Of a stretch of 32,547 nucleotides of DNA, positions 1-8,421 are shown piece by piece. This DNA comes from an uncultured Flavobacteriales bacterium. Its GTDB lineage: Bacteria; Bacteroidota; Bacteroidia; Flavobacteriales_D; Crocinitomicaceae. The first letter of the stretch is position 1; each line of letters opens with the position of its first letter. The position numbers and the translations under genes were made by a program. The notes under the pieces are model-generated. The model made no database searches and was not told the DNA's origin. It saw only the letters and a program-made list of their open reading frames with translations. The stretch spans positions 1-32,547 of the forward strand of contig CAJXMN010000024.1 in assembly GCA_913056215.1 (NCBI GenBank), in the 5' to 3' direction.

Positions 1-81
1 AAGAAATTTCTTGAGAATCCAGAGAAAGACTGGCTTAAAGAATACGACCCACAACTTCAAATCAAATTTAGCAGCGCCTAA
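1..81 (+). CDS. 3' end of an unidentified protein (partial)
   Basis: An open frame enters from the left edge and ends at a TAA after 26 codons; the visible tail ends in DPQLQIKFSSA. It is Lys/Glu-rich like neighbouring genes and in the same direction as the abiF-like gene that starts 170 bases later. The fragment is too short to assign to a family. It could be a gene of the same defence cluster or an unrelated neighbour. That it is coding is inferred only from the clean frame at the edge. Confidence 0.4.
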   Translation, partial: KKFLENPEKDWLKEYDPQLQIKFSSA

Positions 82-251
82 AGTAAGGGGCTTGCTTTTT
101 AGTTTCAAAGAGAGGAAGCAGTAAAACCAACACTTTTATGGTGTGAATTGACTAATTCTTATTTTTATCGGACAGTAGTGAATCAGAATACTAAATCGTT
201 TTTACCATTTAGATTTTAAAAGCGTTTTTAATTAACCTGAGAATTAATATT

Positions 252-1130
252 ATGGGACGAAAAGCCACTAGAATAGAGAAACAAATTGAAATACTCAAAA
301 ATCGTGGGATGGAACTGGACTATTCTCATGAAAAAGTCAAAGAAATTCTTTACGATATAGGCTATTACCGTTTGGGGTTTTATTGGAATCCTTTTGAGGT
401 AGATAAAGATCATAATTTCGAGTCAGGAACCAAGTTCTCTACAGCTGTAAAGTTATATTACTTAGATGTTGATTTAAGGGATTTACTTATTCGTTTTATC
501 AATAGAATTGAAATCAATTTCAGAACTAATGTGGTATACTTAGTCTCCAATAAATATAAAGATACCCCCACTTGGTTTATTAGTCCGGATGTTGTGGAAC
601 AAGAATACATTGATAATATTGACAAACATTATAATGATCGCTTTAAAAACGATAATAAACCTATCAAACTTCACCACAGGAAGTACCTTAATGATAAATA
701 CGCACCTGCTTGGAAAACATTAGAGTTCTTTACATTCGGTGCGATTCTGAAAATTTACTCATCTCTAAAGAATGAAGAAATTAAGAAAAGAATTGCTGCT
801 AAATACGATGTGATTAGTATAAAAAAATTCAAAAATTTAATCAATACAATGGTTTTTGTGCGTAATGCCTGTGCACATGGTAATGTGATTTTTGATTTAA
901 AAACTCCAAAAGGCATTTCTAGTTTACCAACATTGAACTTTCATAATGAGGATCGCCATTCATTACGCTCATCTGTACTTGTTATTTTGTATTTCTTAGA
1001 TCATATTTCTGAAAACAGGAAAGTAGAACTAGCGGAAGAGTTTGATGGTTTAATTAAGAAAAACTGTTCGGATCCAGCTCTAAAAGAGATTATTGAAACT
1101 AAAATGGGTTGTGTTTTACAAGAAGATTAA
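252..1130 (+). CDS. abiF: Abi_2 / AbiD-AbiF family abortive infection protein (HEPN-type)
   Basis: A 292-residue protein with the Abi_2 layout: N-terminal IEKQIEILKNRGM, then a YYRLGFYWNPFE block (about 38-49), an RDLLIRFINRIEINFRT helix (about 76-92), and RNACAH at 204-209. The last is an R-X4-H motif of the HEPN ribonuclease superfamily. Known family: AbiD/AbiF proteins act in phage exclusion, and AbiF proteins have been linked to a small RNA and proposed as relatives of the ancestor of Cas13. Inferred role: an RNA-cleaving toxin that stops growth on phage infection. The ATG at 252 fits the family N-terminus. The gene lies alone among housekeeping genes and is A+T rich, which suggests acquisition. 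The symbol marks the family; AbiD naming is equally possible. Confidence 0.85.
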   Translation: MGRKATRIEKQIEILKNRGMELDYSHEKVKEILYDIGYYRLGFYWNPFEVDKDHNFESGTKFSTAVKLYYLDVDLRDLLIRFINRIEINFRTNVVYLVSNKYKDTPTWFISPDVVEQEYIDNIDKHYNDRFKNDNKPIKLHHRKYLNDKYAPAWKTLEFFTFGAILKIYSSLKNEEIKKRIAAKYDVISIKKFKNLINTMVFVRNACAHGNVIFDLKTPKGISSLPTLNFHNEDRHSLRSSVLVILYFLDHISENRKVELAEEFDGLIKKNCSDPALKEIIETKMGCVLQED

Positions 1131-1169
1131 AAATGTTCTTTAAAATTATTTTTAAAAATAATATTATCA

Positions 1170-1177
1170 TATATTTG
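1170..1177 (+). promoter_or_regulatory. -7 promoter element of a putative small RNA
   Basis: TATATTTG matches the Bacteroidota -7 consensus TAnnTTTG exactly. It lies 39 bases after the abiF stop and just ahead of a stem-loop and a terminator, with no protein-coding frame following. A clear -33 TTG element is not visible, but the upstream stretch is very A+T rich. Confidence 0.5.
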
Positions 1178-1182
1178 TACCA

Positions 1183-1264
1183 ATAGTGCCCCATTAAACA
1201 TCACGCTTTAATGCTGCACTCTAAAATAAGAAATATAAAACCTTGGCTCGCCCAAGGTTTTTTT
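1183..1264 (+). ncRNA. Putative structured small RNA downstream of abiF (candidate AbiF partner RNA)
   Basis: A roughly 80-nt non-coding unit is bounded by an exact -7 element at 1170-1177 and a terminator at 1237-1264. Its 5' part folds as AGTGC (1185-1189) with GCACT (1216-1220), a 2x2 internal loop, then CATTAAA (1192-1198) with TTTAATG (1207-1213), closing an 8-nt loop: 12 pairs in total. The 3' part is the terminator hairpin. Known: AbiF genes are associated with small structured RNAs in a toxin-antitoxin-like arrangement. Inferred: this RNA guards or guides the AbiF-like protein. The alternative is that the stem-loop is only the 3' untranslated region of abiF. The start position is estimated from the promoter. 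Confidence 0.5.
1237..1264 (+). terminator. Rho-independent terminator, possibly bidirectional
   Basis: A perfect 10-bp stem AAAACCTTGG / CCAAGGTTTT with a 5-nt loop is followed by a run of T (1258-1264). On the other strand the same hairpin is followed by TTTTATATTTC, so it could also end the leftward ftsH transcript coming from 1456. Confidence 0.85.
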
Positions 1265-1455
1265 ATTACCGTACATTATATCTTTGTTTTAATAACAATA
1301 AACAAATCAACACCACGCAAAGAATAACTCGAAATCTTTGGAAGACATAAAGGAAACGAATTCAATCGCTCACTAGATCGTAAAATTTAAAAATGTTTTG
1401 TGGATTCACAGCAACAATCATTCAAAAACCATAAGCTCAACTATCAGGTAAAGGA
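1265..1455. other. Non-coding spacer between the terminator and ftsH
   Basis: This is the remainder of the 325-base gap between the abiF and ftsH stop codons. It has no credible coding frame. A second exact -7 match, TATCTTTG at 1279-1286 on the + strand, has nothing recognisable behind it and may be a relic or chance. Confidence 0.5.
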
Positions 1456-3381
1456 CTATTTGTCTGAATCCTCTTCCTCATCAAACTTCCTTTCCCCCAA
1501 AACTTTCACAAAATCTTCCTTATACAACACCTCTTTCTCCATGAGTGATTGAGCAATAGTTTCAACGTCCTCGCGGTGTTTCTCGAGCAATTCCTTTGTG
1601 CGTTGGTAGCACTCTTCAATGAACGCACGCGCCTCGACATCAATCATATTGGCCGTTTCTTCGGAATACGGTTGACGCATGCTGTACTCGTTTTGGAGGT
1701 CTTTGTAAGAGAACGGACCTACCTTTTTATTCATACCGTAAAGCGCAATGATCGCATAAGCAATCTGTGTCGTTTTTTCCAGATCATTTTGAGCCCCTGA
1801 TGAAACATCGCCGAAAACAAGCTCCTCCATGACACGTCCACCTAATGTCATACAGACCGTATCTCTTAATTCATTTAGCGTGTATAGGTTTTGCTCTTTT
1901 GGTAAATACTGTGCAAATCCGAGTGCAGCTTCTCCACGCGGAATGATGGAAACTTTTAGAAGCGGATGAGCGTGTTCGAGTAACCAGCCCGTGACAGCAT
2001 GACCTGTTTCGTGATAGGCAATAATCTTCTTCTCTTTCGGGCTGATGAGCTTGTTCTTTTTCTCCATCCCTCCGATAACGCGATCAATTGCAGATATGAA
2101 GTCTTCCATCTCCACCTTGTCTTTCTTTTTGCGCGCAGCATGTAGTGCAGCTTCATTACAGATGTTTGCAATTTCTGCTCCTGCAAATCCTGGCGTTTGT
2201 TTCGCAAGATCTTCAGGATCGATATCATTCCCAAGGGTTAATTTTTTTAAGTGTACTTTAAAAATCTCTTCCCGACCATGAATATCTGGTTTGTCCACAT
2301 GGATTTGACGGTCGAAACGACCTGGTCGAAGTAGGGCTTTATCCAATAAATCAGGTCGATTAGTCGCTGCAAGAATAATTACTGTTTTATCACTGCTGAA
2401 CCCATCCATTTCTACCAGTAATTGATTCAGCGTATTTTCGCGTTCGTCATTTGTCTGCGTATTTGATCGTCCTCTCGATCGCCCAATCGCCTCGATCTCA
2501 TCAATAAAAATGATACAAGGTGCTTTTTCACGTCCCTTTTTAAAGAGATCTCTAACTCTAGCCGCTCCGACTCCTACAAACATTTCCACAAAATCAGAAC
2601 CAGATATACTGAAAAAAGGAACTCCTGACTCACCAGCCATCGCTTTGGCCATTAATGTTTTTCCTGTTCCTGGAGGGCCGGTCAGTAACACGCCTTTAGG
2701 TATTTTAGCACCTAGTTTTTTGTATTTTTCATCGTGCTTGAGAAAATCAACGACCTCCATGACTTCTTCTTTGGCCTCATCCAATCCAGCAACTTGGTCG
2801 AAATCGACATCAACTTTTTCATCTCCCTCAAACAGCTTGGCTTTCGATTTGCCGGTATTGGCGAATGGATTTCCACCGCCACCTCCACCCATACGGGATG
2901 ACATTCTGCGCATGATGAACATCCAGATCGCTACGATAATGATGATCGGTAACACCCACGAAAGAATATTGGAAAACCAATCCTCTCGTTTTTCAAAACG
3001 TGGACTCACCTTAGCGCTCTCCTCTAGATTTTGTTGTGCTTCTTCTAACTGCTGCTGAAAATATTCTACCGACCCAATAGTGAATGTGAATTGCGGTCCT
3101 TTTTTGTTGTCCGAAACCTCGCTATGCTCATTACTCTGCAATGCTGCAGGTGTTAGATAGACTTCTACATTCTTCTCGTTTACGACGATGATTTTACTGA
3201 CTTCTCCATCTTGTAGTAGCTCAGTTTTAAATTCTTTCCAATCGATTTCTTTGGGTTCACCAGTATTTGAAAAGTAAGTGACCCCTACGAAGACCAACAT
3301 GATGGCTGCGTAGATCCAAAAAATATTGAATTTGGGAAATTTACCTTGTCCTGATGGAAACTTTTTCTTTTTGTCAGTCAT
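1456..3381 (-). CDS. ftsH: ATP-dependent zinc metalloprotease FtsH
   Basis: A 641-residue membrane-anchored AAA+ protease that degrades unassembled membrane proteins and regulatory factors. Visible parts in order: a Lys-rich N-terminus, membrane helix 1 (about 19-37), a periplasmic domain, membrane helix 2 (about 139-157), a Gly-rich linker (165-170), Walker A GPPGTGKT (235-242), pore motif FVG (268-270), Walker B IIFIDE (290-295), the second region of homology ending LLRPGRFDR, and the zinc site HETGH (457-461). Length is normal for the family. The C-terminus is acidic. An exact -7 element on the same strand at 3404-3411 places the transcript start shortly before the ATG. The gene is an ordinary housekeeping gene and all catalytic residues are present. 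Confidence 0.98.
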   Translation of the reverse strand: MTDKKKKFPSGQGKFPKFNIFWIYAAIMLVFVGVTYFSNTGEPKEIDWKEFKTELLQDGEVSKIIVVNEKNVEVYLTPAALQSNEHSEVSDNKKGPQFTFTIGSVEYFQQQLEEAQQNLEESAKVSPRFEKREDWFSNILSWVLPIIIIVAIWMFIMRRMSSRMGGGGGGNPFANTGKSKAKLFEGDEKVDVDFDQVAGLDEAKEEVMEVVDFLKHDEKYKKLGAKIPKGVLLTGPPGTGKTLMAKAMAGESGVPFFSISGSDFVEMFVGVGAARVRDLFKKGREKAPCIIFIDEIEAIGRSRGRSNTQTNDERENTLNQLLVEMDGFSSDKTVIILAATNRPDLLDKALLRPGRFDRQIHVDKPDIHGREEIFKVHLKKLTLGNDIDPEDLAKQTPGFAGAEIANICNEAALHAARKKKDKVEMEDFISAIDRVIGGMEKKNKLISPKEKKIIAYHETGHAVTGWLLEHAHPLLKVSIIPRGEAALGFAQYLPKEQNLYTLNELRDTVCMTLGGRVMEELVFGDVSSGAQNDLEKTTQIAYAIIALYGMNKKVGPFSYKDLQNEYSMRQPYSEETANMIDVEARAFIEECYQRTKELLEKHREDVETIAQSLMEKEVLYKEDFVKVLGERKFDEEEDSDK

Positions 3382-3403
3382 AGCGATAGAAATGAATCAA
3401 CTG

Positions 3404-3411
3404 CAAATCTA
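3404..3411 (-). promoter_or_regulatory. -7 promoter element of ftsH
   Basis: Read on the minus strand this is TAGATTTG, an exact TAnnTTTG match, 22 bases upstream of the ftsH ATG. It shows that ftsH can be transcribed independently of trhO upstream. Confidence 0.55.
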
Positions 3412-3487
3412 TGTATAATTTGACGGATGAAAACTGATGAATATTTGTTTTTGCCATGAATTGATAAATGGTGGGGGAAATAAATAT

Positions 3488-4576
3488 TTATTCCTTCTCC
3501 ATCTTAATCGGATCAACAATATTAATCGGTTTCTTATTGTTTGATTTGTAAAACAGTTTTTCCGATCGCCCTTTTTTGAAGATCTTATTGCTGTTATTCT
3601 TTCCTTTGCGCAACTTTCGTTGTTCTTCTTCAGGAAGGTGGATGACATCTTGGCAATCATCTGAACAGCACCCCTCCAACTTTTCGCTGCACTTTTCACA
3701 TTGAATAAATAGCAAGTGACAGGCATCATTCACACAGTTGGTATGGGTATCGCAAGGTTCGCCGCATTGGTGGCATACTGAAATGATATCATCTGAAATA
3801 CGTTCGCCGCGCCGCTCGTCAAAAACAAAGTTCTTTCCAATAAACTTGTTTTCTATGCCTTTATTTTCGCAGTCTCTAGCGTATTTGATAATACCACCTT
3901 CGAGCTGATGTACTTTTTTGAATCCACGATGTTTATACCATGCTGAAGCTTTCTCACAGCGAATTCCCCCGGTGCAGTACATGACAATTTTCTTGTCCTC
4001 ATTTCCTTTTAAAACTTCATCTTCGATCAGGGGCAAGGACTCTCTGAAAGTATCTACATCCGGAGTGATAGCGCCTTTAAAGTGACCAACCTCGGTTTCG
4101 TAATGATTTCGCATGTCGATCAACAAGGTGTTCGGATCATCGACAATTTGGTTAAATTCTTCTGCTTTTAAATGTTTTCCTTTGTTGGTAACATCAAATG
4201 TATTGTCGTTCAATCCATCGGCAAGAATCTTCTTGCGCACTTTAATTTTTAATTTCAAAAACGGGAATTCTGCTTCCGACTCATCTACGGCGAGATTTAA
4301 ACGGATACCATTCAGAAAAGAGATCTCATAAAGTTCTTTTTTGAATTGTTCAAATTTGTCAGCGGGAACACCGATCTGGGCATTGATACCTTCGGTAGCA
4401 ACATACGTTCTTCCAACGATTCCTAGTTTGTTCCACATTTGAAACAAGTGATCTCTGAAAACTTGAGGATTAGGTATTGAAGCGTATTGATAAAAAGAAA
4501 CCGTCACGAAGTTCGTTCCGCGCTCTTTCAACTTCTCCACCAACTCCTCTTTACTCAATGTATTCCACAGTTGCAT
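3488..4576 (-). CDS. trhO: tRNA uridine(34) hydroxylase, rhodanese-type (TrhO / UPF0176)
   Basis: A 362-residue protein of the TrhO (YceA) family, which hydroxylates U34 in the anticodon of certain tRNAs using oxygen. An N-terminal acylphosphatase-like domain begins VSFYQYASIPNPQVFRDHLF (26-45), followed by a central rhodanese domain with active-site loop CTGGIRC starting at Cys201. A Cys-rich tail (about 265-315) with several CxxC pairs probably binds zinc, and the C-terminus is strongly basic, fitting tRNA binding. E. coli TrhO has about 350 residues, so this is full length. It reads in the same direction as ftsH with a 106-base spacer. An exact -7 element lies at 4607-4614. The assignment is firm; the substrate tRNAs are inferred from the family. 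Confidence 0.93.
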   Translation of the reverse strand: MQLWNTLSKEELVEKLKERGTNFVTVSFYQYASIPNPQVFRDHLFQMWNKLGIVGRTYVATEGINAQIGVPADKFEQFKKELYEISFLNGIRLNLAVDESEAEFPFLKLKIKVRKKILADGLNDNTFDVTNKGKHLKAEEFNQIVDDPNTLLIDMRNHYETEVGHFKGAITPDVDTFRESLPLIEDEVLKGNEDKKIVMYCTGGIRCEKASAWYKHRGFKKVHQLEGGIIKYARDCENKGIENKFIGKNFVFDERRGERISDDIISVCHQCGEPCDTHTNCVNDACHLLFIQCEKCSEKLEGCCSDDCQDVIHLPEEEQRKLRKGKNNSNKIFKKGRSEKLFYKSNNKKPINIVDPIKMEKE

Positions 4577-4606
4577 GCTATGTATAATTTTTGATTAAAG
4601 ATGATG

Positions 4607-4614
4607 CAAAAATA
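4607..4614 (-). promoter_or_regulatory. -7 promoter element of trhO
   Basis: Read on the minus strand this is TATTTTTG, an exact TAnnTTTG match, about 30 bases upstream of the trhO ATG. Confidence 0.5.
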
Positions 4615-4663
4615 AACAATTCTGAATATACGTATCATTTTCAGTTATTCGCTCCATCAAAAA

Positions 4664-4677
4664 CTGATATTTATCAG
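4664..4677. promoter_or_regulatory. FNR/CRP-type inverted repeat upstream of sqr-cydAB
   Basis: CTGATATTTATCAG is a perfect 14-base inverted repeat with the core TGAT-N4-ATCA. This is the FNR-type consensus TTGAT-N4-ATCAA with only the outer T/A pair changed to C/G. Its centre lies about 70 bases before the probable start of the sqr transcript, a spacing used by activating FNR/CRP proteins. It could also act on the divergent trhO promoter. Regulation by oxygen is inferred from the motif and the operon content. Confidence 0.45.
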
Positions 4678-4728
4678 CAATCAATTGTCATCCTAAGAAA
4701 TGAACTTTATCACCTTTTGCATATATCG

Positions 4729-4737
4729 TAACTTTTG
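4729..4737 (+). promoter_or_regulatory. Probable -7 element of the sqr-cydAB operon
   Basis: TAACTTTTG resembles TAnnTTTG with one extra base. It lies about 50 bases before the ATG at 4789. A transcript starting a few bases downstream would not contain the farther in-frame ATG at 4735, which supports the 4789 start. Confidence 0.35.
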
Positions 4738-4788
4738 TTACTGATGAGAATGTTCATTATTTATACATTAGCTCAAAATACTTACACT

Positions 4789-6042
4789 ATGAAAGATCAT
4801 TATAACACATTAGTTATTGGTGGAGGAACAGGAGGGATTATGGTCGCTTCTCAACTACTCGCTAAAGGATTGGAAAAGGATATTGCCATTATTGAGCCGG
4901 CAAAATATCACTATTATCAACCTGCATGGACGTTAGTTGGTGCGGATACTTATGAATATGAAGATACGCAACGTACCATGAGCAGCGTGATGCCTGAAGG
5001 TGCAGATTGGTTACAACAAAAAGTTACGAAAATCAAAGCTGATGATAATAAAGTCGTGTTAGACAATGAGAAGGAAGTAACGTACGATTATTTAATCGTA
5101 TCCCCTGGTTTAAAGCATGATTTTTCGCTTGTACCAGGACTCCAGGAAGTAATGGACGATCCAGATTCTGGTGTGGGAAGCGTTTATACGGATCCTGAAA
5201 AGGTGAAGAAGAATATCAAAAGATTTGAAGGCGGAGTGGCATTATTTACGCAGCCCACGACACCAATTAAATGTGGCGGTGCACCACAAAAAATCATGTA
5301 TCTGGCCGAATCAGCGTTTAAAAAGCAAGGTGTACGCGACAAAGCTAAAGTTGTTTTTGCAACTAATGGGGGAGTAATCTTCGGAATAAAGCCAGTAAAA
5401 GAAACTTTAATGAAGGTGGTTAACCGGAAGAATATCAACCTTAAGTTTGGTCATAATTTGGTAGAGATTGATCCAAAAGAGAAGATTGCCTGGTATGAAC
5501 TTGGCGATAACAAAGGAGAGCATAATGATCTCGACGTCGAAACTATTGAAAAAGATGGTAGGGTTGGAATCAAATATGATTTCTTGCACACCGCACCACC
5601 TTCAGTAGCCCCAGAATTTGTTAAAGAGTCAGGTCTAACAAACGAAGCGGGTTGGATGGATGTTGATCAGTATTCCTTACAACATAAAAAATACAAAAAC
5701 ATCTTTGGTATAGGAGATGTAGCTGCACTACCCACCGCAAAAACAGGAGCAGCTATACGTAAACAAGTTCCAGTTGTGATTGATAATCTGGAGAAACTCA
5801 AAAAGGGCAATGAGCATTTTGATAAAAAGTACAACGGTTATTCATCTTGTCCTTTAGTTACTGACTATGGCAAAATGGTGTTGGCCGAATTTGATTACGA
5901 AGGAAACTTTACTCCTGATCCGAAATTGAAATGGATGTTAATTGGCGACAGTTCGAAAGAACATTGGCGTCTTTGGATGCTTAAAAAATACGGTTTACCT
6001 TATCTTTACTGGAACAAAATGATGAAAGGTAAAGATGTTTAA
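4789..6042 (+). CDS. sqr: Sulfide:quinone oxidoreductase, type II (SQOR-like)
   Basis: A 417-residue FAD-dependent membrane-associated oxidoreductase that oxidises sulfide and passes electrons to the quinone pool. The N-terminal FAD-binding motif VIGGGTGG follows at once from the ATG at 4789; an in-frame ATG 18 codons upstream adds a stretch foreign to the family and probably lies before the transcript start. The protein has only two cysteines, Cys162 (IKCGGAPQKIMYLAE) and Cys354 (GYSSCPLVTDYG). These match the redox pair of SQR and the context seen in mitochondrial-type SQOR; the third cysteine of type I enzymes is absent. The FAD-binding GIGDVAALPTAKTG motif is also present. cydA begins 9 bases after the stop, so sulfide electrons likely go to cytochrome bd. 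The exact sulfur acceptor cannot be told. Confidence 0.88.
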   Translation: MKDHYNTLVIGGGTGGIMVASQLLAKGLEKDIAIIEPAKYHYYQPAWTLVGADTYEYEDTQRTMSSVMPEGADWLQQKVTKIKADDNKVVLDNEKEVTYDYLIVSPGLKHDFSLVPGLQEVMDDPDSGVGSVYTDPEKVKKNIKRFEGGVALFTQPTTPIKCGGAPQKIMYLAESAFKKQGVRDKAKVVFATNGGVIFGIKPVKETLMKVVNRKNINLKFGHNLVEIDPKEKIAWYELGDNKGEHNDLDVETIEKDGRVGIKYDFLHTAPPSVAPEFVKESGLTNEAGWMDVDQYSLQHKKYKNIFGIGDVAALPTAKTGAAIRKQVPVVIDNLEKLKKGNEHFDKKYNGYSSCPLVTDYGKMVLAEFDYEGNFTPDPKLKWMLIGDSSKEHWRLWMLKKYGLPYLYWNKMMKGKDV

Positions 6043-6051
6043 AATTGGTTT

Positions 6052-7350
6052 ATGGAAAATGTAGAGTTTGCCCGGTTGCAAATGGCGTTAACATTAGTAT
6101 TTCATATTGTTTTCGCTGCTGTGGGAATGGTGATGCCTTTTTTTATGATTGTGGCTCATCGAAAATGGATTAAAACACGTGATGAAGTTTATTTGCGTTT
6201 GACCAAGGCTTGGCAACGGGGTGTAGCTATATTTTTTGTTATTGGAGCGGTCTCAGGGACCGCTCTTTCTTTTCAACTGGGTTTGTTATGGCCTGAATTT
6301 ATGAAGCATGCAGGGCCCATTTTTGGAATGCCTTTCTCACTTGAGGGAGCAGCCTTCTTCGTGGAGGCTATTGCTTTCGGTTTTTACATCTACGGTTGGA
6401 AACATTTAAAAGAAAAATTCCATTGGTGGATGGGTGTGTTGATTGGTGTTTCGGGGGTCGCCTCTGGAATACTGGTTGTTGCAGCAAATGCCTGGATGAA
6501 TTCTCCTGCAGGATTTGATTTTATAAATGGTGAATACGTCAATATTGATCCAATAGCAGCAATGTTTAATGATGCGTGGTTCACCCAGGCGCTACACATG
6601 ACACTTGCAGCTTTCACAGCAACTGGTTTTGCTGTAGCGGGTATTCACGCTTTTCAAGTATGGCGAAACCGTCATGTTGAATTACATAAAAAGGCATTTA
6701 AAATTGCGATTACTTTTGGAGCTGTCGCGGCAATTCTTCAGCCTTTTAGTGGCGATTTGTCTGCTAAAGATATTGCAGAGCGACAGCCGGCAAAGTTGGC
6801 TGCACTTGAGGCACATTATGAAACTGAAAAAGGAGCCCCACTCTATATCGGTGGTATTGTCAATGAGGAAGAACAGACAGTAGGTTACAAGATCGAAATC
6901 CCGAATGCGCTTTCATTTTTAGCCTTTGGGGATTTCAATGCTGAGGTAAAGGGGCTCAATGATTTTCCAGAAGATGAACGACCACCTGTGGCTATAACGC
7001 ATTACGCTTTTCAAATTATGGTGGGCTTGGGTATGCTCTTGATGTTGGCTGGAATTATCTTTTTCATTGCCCGTAAGAAAACGAAATGGATGCGATCCCA
7101 AAAGTTCTGGCTCTTTTTTACACTTTTAGCTCCAATGGGTTTTGTAGCATTAGAGGCAGGCTGGATTGTGACTGAAGTTGGGAGGCAACCCTGGATTATT
7201 CATGGAGTCATGAAAACAGCTGACGCTGTTACACCAATGCCTGGATTACAGTATAGTTTTTATATGTACCTCGTATTGTATAGTGTCCTATCTTTCGTAG
7301 CAATATTCTTGATGAATCGTCAAATTAAAGCTTTAAACAGCACAAAATAA
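6052..7350 (+). CDS. cydA: Cytochrome bd-type quinol oxidase subunit I
   Basis: A 432-residue polytopic subunit carrying the haems of the bd-type terminal oxidase, which oxidises quinol and reduces oxygen to water. Visible: His18 in the first helix (FHIVFAAVG), the acidic helix FSLEGAAFFVEAIAFG (95-110), His182 (ALHMTLAAF), Met323 (FQIMVGLGM) and the signature GRQPW (377-381). It is about 90 residues shorter than E. coli CydA, with a short periplasmic quinol loop (about 235-290), as in cyanide-insensitive-oxidase-like members. It starts 9 bases after sqr and ends 6 bases before cydB, so the three genes are one operon. Known: bd oxidases tolerate sulfide that inhibits haem-copper oxidases, which suits the neighbour. 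Quinol type (menaquinol in Bacteroidota) is inferred. Confidence 0.95.
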   Translation: MENVEFARLQMALTLVFHIVFAAVGMVMPFFMIVAHRKWIKTRDEVYLRLTKAWQRGVAIFFVIGAVSGTALSFQLGLLWPEFMKHAGPIFGMPFSLEGAAFFVEAIAFGFYIYGWKHLKEKFHWWMGVLIGVSGVASGILVVAANAWMNSPAGFDFINGEYVNIDPIAAMFNDAWFTQALHMTLAAFTATGFAVAGIHAFQVWRNRHVELHKKAFKIAITFGAVAAILQPFSGDLSAKDIAERQPAKLAALEAHYETEKGAPLYIGGIVNEEEQTVGYKIEIPNALSFLAFGDFNAEVKGLNDFPEDERPPVAITHYAFQIMVGLGMLLMLAGIIFFIARKKTKWMRSQKFWLFFTLLAPMGFVALEAGWIVTEVGRQPWIIHGVMKTADAVTPMPGLQYSFYMYLVLYSVLSFVAIFLMNRQIKALNSTK

Positions 7351-7356
7351 AACTAT

Positions 7357-8409
7357 ATGTTGTACGTCGTATTGTTCTTCTTGTTTTTTGCCGTTTTGCT
7401 CTACACCTTGTTAGGCGGTGCAGATTTTGGCGCAGGAATTTTAGAGAGTTTTTCATCCAAAAAGAATAGAGATATCAATCGAGATGTAATTTATCGTGTT
7501 ATTGGACCCGTTTGGGAGACGAATCACGTTTGGTTAATCATCGTAATTGTAGTTTTATGGGTGGGGTTTCCTATTTACTTCAACGCAATTTCAATTTATT
7601 TACATATACCTTTAACACTTATGTTGATTGGAATTACCATTCGTGGTATATCCTTCGTTTTTCGTCATTACGATGCTATTAAAGATGAAAACACACAGCG
7701 TATATACAATGCATTGTTTCGAATTGGAAGTGTGGTCACTCCAATATTTATTGGGATGACATTTGGAGCGTTAGTAAGTGGTAATATAGAGTTGATAGAA
7801 GAAGGGGGTAACCAAAGCTTCTCAGCTGTTTATGTCATGAGTTGGTTCAATATTTTCTCGCTACTCATAGGGGTGTTCTTTGCTGCGCTATGTGCTTTTT
7901 TAGCTGCCGTTTTTTTGATTGGTGAAACGGATGGGGCAATCCGTAAAATGTATTCCCGAAAAGCAAATATTGCTGTTTTAGCGTTGGTTGTAATTGGATT
8001 TATCACACTTTTATATGGTTATTTCTCGAATCGTGTTTTTGTGTTAGATTTTATCACCAATCCTTATTCAGTAGGAGCGGTTGTTTTGTCAGGAATCTTA
8101 ATGCTACCCCTTCGTAAATCAATTTCACAAAGAGCCAGAGTGAAAACCCGAATTTTAGCGGCGATGCAAGTTATTCTTGTTTTGTTTGCAGCGTTTATAG
8201 CGCATTTCCCAAATTTTATTATTACAACAACGGAAGAGGTCAGTTTAATGGAAAGTACAGCCCCTGATTCGGTAATTAACGTCATTGGAGGGGCGCTTAT
8301 TTTGGGAGGTATAATCATTCTCCCTGGTGTATTTCACCTTTTTAAAGCCTTTGGTATGATAAAATCATTTAAAAAGTCTTCTAAAACTACAAGCGGAATT
8401 AAAGAGTAA
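7357..8409 (+). CDS. cydB: Cytochrome bd-type quinol oxidase subunit II
   Basis: A 350-residue, highly hydrophobic partner of CydA with about eight to nine membrane helices. The N-terminal helix with LLGGADFGAGIL and the following WETNHVWLIIVIVVLW segment are characteristic of CydB. Length is close to the family norm of about 335-380. It begins 6 bases after cydA and is the last gene of the operon. Its stop codon lies in one arm of a small inverted repeat (8404-8421) shared with the convergent yjbQ gene. No separate CydX-like small subunit or cydCD maturation genes were seen in the window. Confidence 0.95.
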   Translation: MLYVVLFFLFFAVLLYTLLGGADFGAGILESFSSKKNRDINRDVIYRVIGPVWETNHVWLIIVIVVLWVGFPIYFNAISIYLHIPLTLMLIGITIRGISFVFRHYDAIKDENTQRIYNALFRIGSVVTPIFIGMTFGALVSGNIELIEEGGNQSFSAVYVMSWFNIFSLLIGVFFAALCAFLAAVFLIGETDGAIRKMYSRKANIAVLALVVIGFITLLYGYFSNRVFVLDFITNPYSVGAVVLSGILMLPLRKSISQRARVKTRILAAMQVILVLFAAFIAHFPNFIITTTEEVSLMESTAPDSVINVIGGALILGGIIILPGVFHLFKAFGMIKSFKKSSKTTSGIKE

Positions 8410-8421
8410 TTCATTTTACTC
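8404..8421. terminator. Small hairpin between convergent cydB and yjbQ
   Basis: GAGTAA and TTACTC form a 6-bp stem with a 6-base loop spanning both stop codons. There is no T-run, so termination activity is uncertain. Confidence 0.25.

Noticed and set aside
82-251. Possible structured RNA upstream of abiF
   Set aside because: Only weak 4-6 bp hairpins (TGCTT/AAGCA, ACAC/GTGT, ATTAA/TTAAT) with long loops were found, with no terminator and no exact -7 element. The downstream unit is far better supported.
1279-1286. Exact TATCTTTG promoter-like match pointing right between the terminator and ftsH
   Set aside because: No gene, hairpin or terminator follows on that strand; the match may be chance in A+T-rich sequence.
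2510-3058. 182-codon open frame antisense to ftsH
   Set aside because: It lies fully within the conserved ftsH coding region and its product is low-complexity with no recognisable domain; it is a shadow frame.
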